Shown: positions 7,202 to 14,421 of the stretch, piece by piece
Layout: every line of letters begins with the position of its first letter
How positions within the stretch are numbered: the stretch's first letter is position 1
IMG/VR virus record: IMGVR_UViG_3300045125_000090
Span: 1-31,352 of that record
Source: a virus
Direction: 5' to 3' (one strand)
DNA length: 31,352 nt
The notes under the pieces: model-generated
Told to the model about the DNA's origin: nothing
What the model saw: only the letters and a program-made list of their open reading frames with translations
The model's database searches: none
Position numbers and translations under genes: made by a program

Positions 7202-7747
7202 ATGGCAACTTTATATAATCATTCTCATTTACTTTCAATACGACGGGCATGGTTGGTTCTGCGGAAAACCAATGCAATTGTTTTTAGACAATGATGGAAA
7301 AATTATAAACAAATAAAATAGAATATGGAGTTTATAATAAAATTATTGATCTTGAATTTAAAAAAGTTTTATTCATAAAAAAACATAATATTGGTCTTGG
7401 TGATATAATTGATTGGATAACTAGAATTACTAGAATTAAAGATTTAATAATTTATCTAACTAAAGAAATTGTGGTTGTGAAGCCAGAAGAATAAAATTTA
7501 ATAAATGGTTTAAATTTTATTGGTTTTCTATAAAGTTTAGAGAAATTTATGCTGATGATTATAATATTATTCCTAAGCATAAAAAATTAATTCAAAATAT
7601 AGTTCCAGTTCAAGAGCCACCAAGAAAGACAGACAACAAGAGCACAGAAAAGTAAATGTAGTAGAAAAACCTGTCACAGAAGCACAGGTTAAAAAATCAT
7701 GTAATTGTGGCCGCAAGACGTTGACAAATTTAAAAAAAGGAGTATAA
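7202..7747 (+). CDS. Small phage protein with CGC motif, frame-broken
   Basis: Starts MATLYNHSH at ATG 7202, with AAAGGTG about 10 nt upstream overlapping the giant gene's end. Three or more indels break it. Joined pieces give GLGDIIDWITRITRIKDLII and NCGCEARRIKFNKWFKFYWF, then a tail with PPRKTDNKSTEK, KPVTEAQVKKSCNCGRKT and the stop TAA at 7745-7747. The 'GLGD.i..iT..t.IK.li..l....CGC..RR.k.N' signature occurs in small uncharacterised proteins of T4-like and other large phages. The paired CxC motifs suggest metal binding. Length about 180 residues; function unknown. Confidence 0.5.
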
Positions 7748-7748
7748 T
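7721..7748 (+). promoter_or_regulatory. Sigma70-type promoter abutting the Sm-like gene
   Basis: TTGACA (7721-7726), 16-nt spacer, TATAAT (7743-7748): a near-consensus promoter within the last codons of the preceding gene. Only six bases separate the -10 box from the ATG at 7755, so the predicted start of transcription falls at or next to the start codon. AAGGAG (7737-7742) lies just before the -10 box and would be outside the transcript. Confidence 0.7.
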
Positions 7749-7754
7749 ATAAAC

Positions 7755-8030
7755 ATGAAAGACGCATTAGTTAAATTTAGATATGGCGAAGAAGTTATCT
7801 GTCAGTTAGAGGATCTGGGAATCAGAGTATCATATAAAAATTGTGCTACTTTGCTTCCTATGGAGAATCAAAGTTGGCATCTGGTAACTTGGATGCCATA
7901 CAGTAATGCTAGATATGGAGTTTCAATAAACAAAAACGATGTCTTATTTGTTGTTGGACTTGAAAAAGATATGCAGCAGTATTATGATAAATGGAAAACA
8001 GCCTTGAATGGACAAAAGATGAATACATAA
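7755..8030 (+). CDS. Small Sm/Lsm-like protein
   Basis: A 91-residue intact protein starting MKDALVKFRYGEEVICQLED. The N-terminal 'vkF.yGEEVicql' followed by 'YKNCATLLP', 'LVTWMPYS' and 'INKNDVLFVV' matches the two-part Sm fold (Sm1/Sm2) of a small protein family frequent in marine T4-like phages; the tail DMQQYYDKWK is typical of those phage members. Sm proteins form rings on RNA; whether this one does is inference. The gene has its own strong promoter with no leader room. AAGGAG lies 12 nt from the ATG, a poor spacing if a longer transcript is used. It is unbroken, unlike most neighbours. Confidence 0.6.
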   Translation: MKDALVKFRYGEEVICQLEDLGIRVSYKNCATLLPMENQSWHLVTWMPYSNARYGVSINKNDVLFVVGLEKDMQQYYDKWKTALNGQKMNT

Positions 8031-8031
8031 T

Positions 8032-8039
8032 CTAAATAA
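8032..8039 (+). promoter_or_regulatory. Late promoter box CTAAATAA
   Basis: CTAAATAA two bases after the Sm-like gene's stop and five bases before the ATG at 8045. No Shine-Dalgarno lies between, so the transcript would be essentially leaderless. Confidence 0.55.
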
Positions 8040-8044
8040 ATTTG

Positions 8045-8326
8045 ATGTATAAGGGAGAATACTCAAAACTTAACCCCACCGGACTGAAAATACTATATCA
8101 GTCCGGTGATGTTGTTTTATTTGAAGGTAATTTATATAAGGCTCAAAAAATTACTCAATTATCGCCATTTCAAGATTCTTTGGCTTGGTCTTTTATTGGT
8201 GAAAGCAGATTATTCTCTGGTATTGAGCCACCAATTGATCCAGTGGAAGGCCAGCAATGGGAAAAAGACGGAGTAGTCTATACCTATTATTTTGATGGCG
8301 ACAATTACTCTTGGGTTGAGTTTTGA
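8045..8326 (+). CDS. Small virion-type protein with carbohydrate-binding-like motif
   Basis: A 93-residue intact protein beginning MYKGEYSKLNPTGLKILYQS. SGDVVLFEGNLYKAQKITQL and LAWSFIGES resemble the 'Y..Gd.V.y.g..Y.a......p....W' pattern of small chitin-binding-like (CBM5/12-type) modules. The second half, GIEPPIDPVEGQQWEKDG ending DNYSWVEF, resembles phage tail-fibre ends of the 'PP..P..G..W....g..y.y....WvE' kind. Likely a late virion decoration or fibre component that contacts the cell surface (inference). An upstream TTG (8042) is in frame but the ATG fits better. It abuts the convergent minus-strand gene with no gap. Confidence 0.55.
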   Translation: MYKGEYSKLNPTGLKILYQSGDVVLFEGNLYKAQKITQLSPFQDSLAWSFIGESRLFSGIEPPIDPVEGQQWEKDGVVYTYYFDGDNYSWVEF

Positions 8327-9660
8327 TTAAACTGTAATTAACAGTTTCAATACATTATTTTTTTCAAACTTTAAATAAAATGCTGATGGAGCATTCTGAT
8401 TTCGTAAAAATATAAAAGAGCAACCGTCGAAACCGGGAACACCGTTTAAATAATAATAATCATTTAGTGGAATAGAACAATCTTCATCATAGAATGGTAG
8501 AATTCTCCATCCTACCAAAGATGAATCCGAAAGATCTATTTTGATATTTGGCATTGTCGCTGTAACATTAGTATCGTAAATTTTAGTGTTAGTTACAATA
8601 TTGTCAATATAAAGCGATAATAACCTGAGTTGTCTGCGGAACAATAGCAGCATTTATATCTTCTATTGTCAATTCATTTCTGTAACCTATTTTTGCATAT
8701 GAATAATAATCTACGGATACTGATAATTTATCATAAGCATATGGATTTAAAACTGCTTTAAAATTATCTGTTTCACGAGTAGCATACCAATCGTAATAAT
8801 TGGTAGAATCTGTTTTAGCCCTTGAATATCTTTGGTGTAGATTTTGATCTACAAATATATCCACAGTTTCTTGATTGGTATTGATCTTTTTAACTACCCC
8901 ATTTTGGAATTTGCTTTGGGATAATGTGTTCAAATCTGGAACACCTCTCATTAAAAGATTTATTGTCTTTTTCTGAAAGTACATATTTTCATTTACAATA
9001 CTATATGCTGGATCCAGAACGACTATTTCTTGACCATTATTTAATTTGACAAAACTGTTAATTAAATAACGGTCTGTATTAGCCTTTGTATCTAAAACTT
9101 CAATGTATTCTTCAGAATTAAAATCTTCTCCATATATGCCAAAAAATTCTAAATTATAGGGTGTATCATTATTAAATTTTGAAACAAAGTATTGAGCGGT
9201 TACTCCCTTAGAAGTAGAAAAATTTAAAACTGTTTTAAAGTTATAATTTTTATATGAACCATCTGTCAGACTTGCAGAATAAGATACACCAGTAAAATTT
9301 AAAAAATTATTATAAGCACCAGTATATCCAGAAAGTTTGTACACGCCTTCAAAATTATATTTTGATTGTGTCAATTCGTCATAATAATTTCCACCAGAAA
9401 CTGCAAATGTATTTCCAGTTCCAAGTTTTGCAAAGAACCGTTTTAAAAGTTTTAAATCAGAAGCATTCGAAGTATTAGAGTAATCTAAAAAAAGTAACTC
9501 CATTTTTATATAAATTTGGAGCACTTTCCATTAATCCTTTTGTCATTGTAGGATCTGAAGTATTTCCCTACAAATTCTGTAACAAAAAGTTCTGTTGTTT
9601 TTACAACAGTTAATGCATCTTCACTTGACTTTAGCATATTTTGAAATTGTCATTGGTCAT
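8327..9660 (-). CDS. Virion structural protein, frame-broken
   Basis: One gene of about 443 codons on the minus strand. It starts at ATG 9660 in a TAATG overlap with the preceding gene's stop (MTNDNFK, then an indel, MLKSSEDALTVVKTTELFVT). A second shift leads to TMTKGLMESAPNLYKNG, joining the long piece 9524-8604 (LLFLDYSNTSNASDLKLLKR). A third shift near 8620 enters the piece 8653-8327 (LYIDNIVTNTKIYDTNVTAT), ending LLITV at 8327. It is rich in Tyr, Asn, Ser and short beta-type stretches, with no Cys cluster or membrane segment. Co-transcribed with the gene upstream from a late box, so a virion protein is likely. I do not recognise a family. Confidence 0.5.
8329..8347. other. AT-rich perfect hairpin at convergent gene ends
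   Basis: AAACTGT (8329-8335), loop AATTA, ACAGTTT (8341-8347): a perfect 7-bp stem at the meeting point of two convergent genes. There is no clear T-run, so it is at best a weak bidirectional terminator or an mRNA 3'-end structure. Confidence 0.3.
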
Positions 9661-10574
9661 TATGAAGCATAATAGGTTAGAACTTGTGATCCCTTGGCAG
9701 AAGCAAATACAGAATTTAAATTTCCAACATTTAAGAATAATTGCTCTCCGGGATCCAATTCATAACCCACCAATGAACCAGTTGTGCTGGTTCCAATGTA
9801 AATTATTTGAGTATTAATCGAAGAAGATTTTAGATTAACTCCAGCTGTGCAAGTAAACCCTGAAACAAGGGCCGCAGCAGACGCTGTAAGCGTCTTGGTT
9901 CCAGCAGTGCCGGAAGTAGGTCTTACCAGACCAAAGGCCGCTAAAGCCGAATAAACGTCGTTTACCTTGCCGTAAATAGCAGTCATGCCATTCAAAATTG
10001 CAGTATCATTAATAGCAGCTGTTCCGGAAACAGTTACTGCAACTGGAAGACCACCAGAACTTCCTTCAATTCTGATTGAAGTTGTTGCGCCTGCATTTTG
10101 AACCCCAACATTTGTTCCAACATTAACGGTAAGTGCAGCATCTTGCAGATAAACTTTTAATGCATCGCCAGATACTCCAATTGCTGTATTTCCAGTTGTG
10201 ACCAAGAGCGGAACGAATAAATGTAGAACCACCAGCACCATAAACAGTAATACTATCTCTTGTGTAGTTTCTTGCTATACCACCAGTTATAGAAACAGTT
10301 CCGCTTACACCAGATACTGCAACGGTTCCTTGAACAAATACCGGATCCCCAGCACTATTACCAACTACAATTACTGGATTTGTAAAATTTACAATATTTG
10401 CTGTAACGCCAGCAGATAAGATTACGGGAAGTGGCGCGGTTGAAGTTACCAAACTTGCACTGGATGTATTTCCAAATGCTAATTTAAAATTTGATAATGA
10501 CTTCCACTAATTTCATTAGTCTTAATGGAAGCAGTTGCGCCGGATGAAACATTAATTACAAGATTGTCTGCCAT
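9660..10574 (-). CDS. Virion structural protein, Gly/Ser/Thr/Val-rich, frame-broken
   Basis: About 304 codons, starting MADNLVINVSSGATASIKTN at ATG 10574 with GGAG 5 nt upstream and a late box. A shift near 10490 leads into NTSSASLVTSTAPLPVILSA, and another near 10200 into VTTGNTAIGVSGDALKVYLQ, ending LTYYAS at 9660. The low-complexity beta-type composition and the 'TPLPV'-like phrase are common in phage structural proteins (fibre, tip or capsid decoration). The C-terminal third (FTCTAGVNLKSSSINTQIIY) resembles a small beta-sandwich. Exact role unknown. Confidence 0.5.
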
Positions 10575-10592
10575 TTATGCTCCGAATCAAAG

Positions 10593-10600
10593 ATATTTAG
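10593..10600 (-). promoter_or_regulatory. Late promoter box CTAAATAT
   Basis: CTAAATAT on the minus strand 18 nt before ATG 10574, leaving room for a short leader with the GGAG ribosome site (10583-10580). It drives the two minus-strand structural genes and lies back to back with the gp33 promoter. Confidence 0.6.
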
Positions 10601-10613
10601 ATGTATCCAACTA

Positions 10614-10641
10614 TTGATAAATTTTATAAATGTGGTATAAT
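10614..10641 (+). promoter_or_regulatory. Sigma70-type promoter for gp33
   Basis: TTGATA (10614-10619), 16-nt spacer, TATAAT (10636-10641) with TG two bases upstream (extended -10). The -10 box overlaps an in-frame ATG at 10630, ruling that start out; the next ATG (10648) is six bases after the -10 box. Confidence 0.65.
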
Positions 10642-10647
10642 ATTACT

Positions 10648-10884
10648 ATGTATCTAGATGACAAAGCAAAATTATCGTTTTCCTCAAAAGTTCTAGAAAG
10701 AGTCCAAAAAACAAAATTATCATATATGGATTGTATACTTGAACTTTCCGAAGAAATGGGCATAGAACCATCGGCTGCTGGCAAACTTTTAACCAAGCCA
10801 ATTATTGAAAAAATTCAAGAAGAAGCAAAAGAAAAGCATCTTTTGAAAAAAACCAAAGGTAAAAAACTTCCTTTAGAGGATTGA
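10648..10884 (+). CDS. 33: Probable late-transcription coactivator gp33
   Basis: A 78-residue intact protein, MYLDDKAKLSFSSKVLERVQ. In T4, gp33 binds the beta flap of host RNA polymerase and links it to the sliding clamp gp45, activating gp55-dependent late promoters. The phrases LSYMDCILELSEEMGIEPSA and GKLLTKPIIEKIQEEAKE, and the basic end LLKKTKGKKLPLED, agree with the small gp33 proteins of marine T4-like phages. Its position directly before gp32 fits. T4 gp33 is 112 residues, so this is a short form. Start 10648 is chosen because 10630 lies inside the promoter; there is no Shine-Dalgarno, and a leaderless message is likely. The alternative is a hypothetical helical protein. Confidence 0.6.
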   Translation: MYLDDKAKLSFSSKVLERVQKTKLSYMDCILELSEEMGIEPSAAGKLLTKPIIEKIQEEAKEKHLLKKTKGKKLPLED

Positions 10885-10909
10885 CAGAGCACCATAAATA
10901 TAGTAGAAT
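10881..10909 (+). promoter_or_regulatory. gp32 promoter: sigma70-type with overlapping late box
   Basis: TTGACA (10881-10886), 17-nt spacer, TAGAAT (10904-10909), predicting a start near 10916. Inside the spacer lies CATAAATA (10893-10900), a late-type box. The two together could keep gp32 expressed early and late, as several promoters do in T4. TTGACA overlaps the gp33 stop codon. Confidence 0.65.
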
Positions 10910-10915
10910 AGACAG

Positions 10916-10960
10916 CTCAGGAATAGTCCTGAGTATTAAACAGGTCCGGGTAGTTCCCGG
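10916..10960 (+). promoter_or_regulatory. Structured gp32 mRNA leader: two hairpins
   Basis: Hairpin 1: CTCAGGA (10916-10922), loop ATAG, TCCTGAG (10927-10933), starting at the predicted 5' end. Hairpin 2: CCGGG (10946-10950), loop TAGTT, CCCGG (10956-10960), ending 14 nt before the ATG at 10975; the ribosome site AAAGG lies between. CCTG (10928-10931) could instead pair with CAGG (10941-10944), giving an alternative fold. T4 gp32 represses its own translation by binding a structured leader; this is a candidate for the same role. Confidence 0.5.
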
Positions 10961-10974
10961 AGAAGAAAGGTTAT

Positions 10975-11839
10975 ATGAGTTCATTTTCAGATTTTAAGAA
11001 GCGTAGTAAGAATTCCGTAGAAGATCTCAGCAAGAAGCTTGAGAGTCTAAACACCAAGGACAATTACAAGGATGATCGTTTCTGGAAGCCCGGTCTGGAT
11101 GCTTCCAAGAATGGTTATGCGGTAATTCGATTCCTTCCCCCGGTTGAGGGCGAGGACATCCCGTTCGTTAAGCTTTATAGCCACGCCTTTCAGGGCAAGG
11201 GTGGTTGGTTCATTGAGAATTGCCGCACTACTCTTGGTGAGAAGTGCCCAATTTGCGAAGCCAACACTGAGCTTTGGAACAGCGGACTGGAAGAGGATAA
11301 GGACATCGCAAGAAAGCGCAAGCGTAAGCTGAATTACATCAGCAATATTTTTGTTGTCAGCGATCCTTCCAATTCGGAGAATGAGGGAAAGGTTTTCCTC
11401 TTCAAGTACGGCACCAAGATTTTTGAGAAGGTTCAGGCTCTCATGAGGTCCTGAGTTCAAGGATGAAGTTCCGGTTGACCCATTCAACTTCTGGAATGGA
11501 GCCGACTTCAAGCTCAAGATCCGAAATGTCGGAGGCTATGTCAATTACGATCGCAGTGAGTTTGCTGCACCAGCACCTTTGATGGGCGGTGACGACAAGA
11601 AGCTTGAGCTTCTTTGGAAGAAGCAGTATGCGCTCAAGGAGTTTATTAATCCTTCTAGCTTCAAGTCTTACGAGGAGCTAAAGGAGCGGTTTAAGAAGAC
11701 TGTTGGCGATGATATTCGCGAGCAGTTTGACGAAGCCACTGTGAGAACCGTTGAAGATGATTCAACGGTTGAGCAAGTTCCTTCAGAGGATATGGATACT
11801 CTGGATTACTTCAAGTCGCTTAAAAATAAGCAGGACTGA
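10975..11839 (+). CDS. 32: Single-stranded DNA-binding protein gp32, one frameshift
   Basis: Coats single-stranded DNA in phage replication, recombination and repair. The N-terminal basic stretch (SSFSDFKKRSKNSVEDLSKK) is the cooperative-binding B region. The OB-fold core carries VIRFLPPVEG and the zinc site H70-X12-C83-X7-C91-X2-C94 (HAFQGKGGWFIENC; CPIC), matching T4 H64/C77/C87/C90. FVVSDPSNSENEGKVFLFKY is close to T4. The open frame stops falsely at 11454 after EKVQALM; coding resumes as PEFKDEVPVDPFNFWNGADF and ends with an acidic tail (EDMDTLDYFKSLKNKQD), the C-terminal protein-interaction arm. About 288 residues against 301 in T4. G and C are more frequent than in flanking genes. It has its own promoter, structured leader and terminator. 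Confidence 0.93.
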
Positions 11840-11841
11840 GG

Positions 11842-11864
11842 AAAGCCCCCGAAAGGGGCTTTTT
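11842..11864. terminator. Strong bidirectional terminator after gp32
   Basis: AAAGCCCC (11842-11849), loop CGAAA, GGGGCTTT (11855-11862) followed by T to 11864; on the minus strand a short A/T flank also follows. It separates gp32 from the convergent baseplate cluster, whose last gene ends at 11866. Confidence 0.85.
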
Positions 11865-11865
11865 A

Positions 11866-12541
11866 TTATCCTCTCCAATACGGCATTCCGCCAATTTGGT
11901 TTGCCGTCATGTCAAACAAAGATTGAGATTCGGAAACAGTATAATGTTGATCATTAAAATCTCTTTGTTTTGTATTATCTCTTTGATAATCTAAAACATT
12001 TTGAATACTTTCAAAGGCAGGCTTTAAGGCCATATAGCTTTGTTCAGCCATATTTTTTTGATGTATTTCTTGTGTTTTTTCCACAACTCTATTTTCAATT
12101 GCTTTTAATTTTTGCTCATTAGCAGATAGCTGGTTTACAGTCTCTGACATTGATGAAGCTACTTTTTACTTTTTGTCCTACAACATTATCATCAACTTCT
12201 GATTCTTTGAATGCTTGTTGCATAAAATTCATAGATTGAGCATTGACTGAAGGCTGGGTCTTCGTTTGTTCCACTTCTGGTTTGGCGAGAAGGGGAGGAG
12301 GAGTCAAAGTATTCTCTTCATCTGGTTTAGCCAATAGCGGGGGTGGCGAAGATACGGCCGTTACCGAGGATTGTGATATAGTTTGTGGATTGCTTTCTTC
12401 GGGAGTTTGAATTATAGGCTCTTCTGAAGTTTCTGTAGATTGCGTTTCATTTGGCATGGAAAGATAAAATGGAACCCCATTTATATTTGATTTTTCTGGT
12501 GAATTATCTAATCCAAATATTGAATTTATGTTTTCTTCCAT
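11866..12541 (-). CDS. Pro-rich repeat and coiled-coil protein of the baseplate cluster
   Basis: About 224 codons, broken once near 12150. First part: MEENINSIFGLDNSPEKSNI, a Ser/Thr/Glu/Pro-rich linker holding the tandem phrase SPPPLLAKPDEEN and TPPPLLAKPEVEQ. After the shift: SETVNQLSANEQKLKAIENR and VVEKTQEIHQKN, a heptad-like helical stretch, ending IGGMPYWRG. It starts one base after the gp51 stop (TAA-A-ATG). Position suggests a role in hub or tail assembly, perhaps as a flexible scaffold. I do not recognise the family. Confidence 0.5.
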
Positions 12542-12542
12542 T

Positions 12543-12731
12543 TTATCCCATAGACTTTCTGCTTAGTTCTTCTTGTTTTTTCTGAGCTTCTTCTTCCAAA
12601 TAATCTTTTAACATGTTTAAATAAATTTCATATTCCCAAGGATACATGTTTTCCACTTCAAACAAAGATAATTTTTTAGTATTTGTTAGAATGAATAAAG
12701 TTTTATAAAAATCAACTAAATCAAAATACAT
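12543..12731 (-). CDS. 51: Probable baseplate hub assembly protein gp51
   Basis: A 62-residue protein, MYFDLVDFYKTLFILTNTKK. The core LFEVENMYPWEYEIYLNMLK followed by an acidic/basic helical end (EEEAQKKQEELSRKSMG) agrees with the small gp51-type proteins ('YPfE.EIY..ML...l..E') that follow gp26 in T4-like phages; T4 gp51 acts catalytically in hub assembly and is not retained. A GTG three bases upstream is also in frame. It begins 5 nt after the gp26 stop and is likely translated from the same message. Confidence 0.55.
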   Translation of the reverse strand: MYFDLVDFYKTLFILTNTKKLSLFEVENMYPWEYEIYLNMLKDYLEEEAQKKQEELSRKSMG

Positions 12732-12736
12732 CACAC

Positions 12737-13408
12737 TTAGGTAAAAAAACGGAGAAAGCCCTCCAATTTAATTTGATCCGAACCTGTATTTAAGATATAA
12801 AATAATCTAGGAGAATTTTTTATAAATTCAATAATTTTTTTATTGTCTTTAACAGTTATTTCTTCTAATATTTTATTTAATTCTTGAGTTTTTAACAATG
12901 TCAAATCATATCTAAATTTATTGATTGTAATTGATTTAATGCATGTTTTAATTAATGATTCCTCATTAATTGTTTCTAGTAAAAAATAATCTTTTACTTT
13001 TGGTTGTGACAATTCCAATATGATTCCAGAATCTGTCGAAACTGTATCTTTTAATTTACCTTGATTTATCTGTATTTCGTTTATATTCATCGTGCCAAAA
13101 ACAGGAGGCGTACTATCAACTTTTAATTTAATTTGTTCCTCCACACTTTTAGCACGAATTTGCAAAAATAAGAATTCAAAATCTGCAAGATATAAATCTT
13201 CTGCATTTCCTATATTAGAACAACTTTCTAATAATTTACAAAGGTTTTTTAATATCATCCCAGTATGTTTTTCCTGAGAAATTAAAGTTATAATTTTTTG
13301 GTCTTTAACTTTAAATGGATGATACTCTATTTCTTTGTTTGAAATCGGAAGAGTAGTTTTATAGTGCGGTTGAGAATCACGTAATTGTTTTAATAAATCG
13401 TCTAACAT
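12737..13408 (-). CDS. 26: Baseplate hub subunit gp26 (T4_baseplate family)
   Basis: An intact 223-residue protein, MLDDLLKQLRDSQPHYKTTL, close to the 208 residues of T4 gp26. The phrase LPISNKEIEYHPFKVKDQKI is the hallmark start of the T4 base-plate protein family (PF12322), followed by LCKLLESCSNIGNAEDLYLA and FEFLFLQIRAKSVEEQIKLK. The C-terminal half (LETINEESLIKTCIKSI) is helical as in relatives. It is needed to build the central baseplate hub. The start ATG lies inside the preceding gene's last codons (ATGTTAG overlap), and gp51 follows at once. Confidence 0.75.
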   Translation of the reverse strand: MLDDLLKQLRDSQPHYKTTLPISNKEIEYHPFKVKDQKIITLISQEKHTGMILKNLCKLLESCSNIGNAEDLYLADFEFLFLQIRAKSVEEQIKLKVDSTPPVFGTMNINEIQINQGKLKDTVSTDSGIILELSQPKVKDYFLLETINEESLIKTCIKSITINKFRYDLTLLKTQELNKILEEITVKDNKKIIEFIKNSPRLFYILNTGSDQIKLEGFLRFFT

Positions 13409-14003
13409 AATATTTTTAAGTTGTTGGTGGGCTGAATGTATACTCTAAATGCAAATCTAATAATAGCTGTCATATAACTATTAACCTTTGTTGTACTCAG
13501 TTGAATTGGTGCAATTTCAACAGGAAATGCTTCTTCAAATGTATAAACTCCCTTTACATTTCCATTTAAATCTAATAGATCAACTTTTAAATAGCTATTA
13601 GCATTTCTGACAGAATCGCTATAAAAATTAGTGTACCAAAAATTGTTTTCTCTATATATAAAGCTTTTTTCATCCAATCATTCATTCCCTGTAAAAACTT
13701 TAAATCTCCAAAAATCGGAAATGTGATCTGGACTCCTCCTCTATAGCTTAGGCCCCTAGGAACAGTTCTACCACTACCGGGACCAGCCAGACCATCTGCT
13801 TGTGTTATTAATGATACATTTGGCAGCAGAACATTTTCTGCATAATAACTTTGTTTGCCACCGTTAGACGAATCTGTTGCATTTGCCCCAGTATCGTCAA
13901 ATATATCCGAATATATTGTAACCAAATACCTATTATCTCTCTGCATTCCTCCAGCGAAGGTAATTTTATTTTTTAATGCAGCGATTGACATGTTAGTTGC
14001 CAT
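13402..14003 (-). CDS. Tail-tube-fold baseplate protein (gp54/gp19-like), frame-broken
   Basis: About 200 codons in two pieces: 14003 to about 13670 (MATNMSIAALKNKITFAGGM; VLLPNVSLITQADGLAGPGS; GGVQITFPIFGDLKFLQGMN) and about 13677-13402 (WYTNFYSDSVRNANSYLKVD; GVYTFEEAFPVEIAPIQLST). The N-terminal 'f.gg..R.N.Y.Vt', the mid 'lp..s' strand and the C-terminal 'Y.f..afPv.I..i' are features of the T4 tail-tube fold shared by gp19 and gp54. Lying between gp4 and gp26, a baseplate-to-tube adaptor role like gp54 is likely; T4 gp54 is longer (320). It overlaps gp4's end by about 11 nt. Confidence 0.6.
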
Positions 14004-14412
14004 GAAATATTTCCTCTTCCGTTAAAATTTTAAATTCTATGTTATGCTTTTGGCAAAATCTTTGAGCAGCTTCCCATTTAGCTTTATTGATTGCAAACAT
14101 TAATCTTTCTTTACCGGAAGCAGATTCTCTAAGCTTTACTTGTTTTTTTGGTTTGACTTCAATTAACATGCTCTTTTTTTGATGGGCCTGTTCCACCTGA
14201 ACTAAAAAATCTGGAATGTATCTGTGTACCTTTTTGTCCAAAGGGCTCACATATGGTATTTCAACTTCCTCAAAAGACCACTTTATTACTTTTGAATTTT
14301 CATCCAAAAATTTGCAGACTCTTCTCTCCCACAAAGAACGGCATGTTAATTCTTTCTTTGTGCCTATGTACTTATTTGGATTTTTTGGTGTAAATCTAGT
14401 TTTATAGGCCAT
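13993..14412 (-). CDS. 4: Head completion protein gp4 (TnsA-like nuclease fold)
   Basis: An intact 139-residue protein, MAYKTRFTPKNPNKYIGTKK; T4 gp4 is 150. It carries the TnsA/restriction-like core: E29 (RSLWERRV), D68 (RYIPDFLV), E85 and K87 (LIEVKPKK), spaced as in gp4 and suggesting a nuclease that trims or caps the packaged DNA end before tail joining. 'NP.KYiG....CRS.WE' is the family signature. ATG 14412 has no Shine-Dalgarno but lies 9 nt after a late box; an in-frame TTG (14418) is less likely. Confidence 0.85.
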   Translation of the reverse strand: MAYKTRFTPKNPNKYIGTKKELTCRSLWERRVCKFLDENSKVIKWSFEEVEIPYVSPLDKKVHRYIPDFLVQVEQAHQKKSMLIEVKPKKQVKLRESASGKERLMFAINKAKWEAAQRFCQKHNIEFKILTEEEIFHGN

Positions 14413-14421
14413 TTTCAAAAA

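Noticed and set aside
10198-10419. Plus-strand open frame of 73 codons within the minus-strand structural gene
   Set aside because: Low-complexity Thr/Asn/Ser/Tyr antisense translation of a Gly/Val/Thr-rich protein; no start signal.
10630-10647. Upstream start of gp33 at ATG 10630
   Set aside because: The codons from 10630 coincide with the -10 box of a near-consensus promoter, so they would not be in the transcript; MYLDDKAKL at 10648 is preferred.
11430-11480. Programmed frameshift or intein/intron in gp32
   Set aside because: No inserted sequence lies between EKVQALM and PEFKDEVPV, no slippery heptamer or stimulatory structure is evident, and similar breaks occur in almost all genes; sequencing error is simpler.
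11047-11517. Long minus-strand open frame opposite gp32 (156 codons)
   Set aside because: It lies wholly over gp32, which is recognisable on the plus strand with its zinc site; the antisense frame is a composition effect and has no ribosome site.
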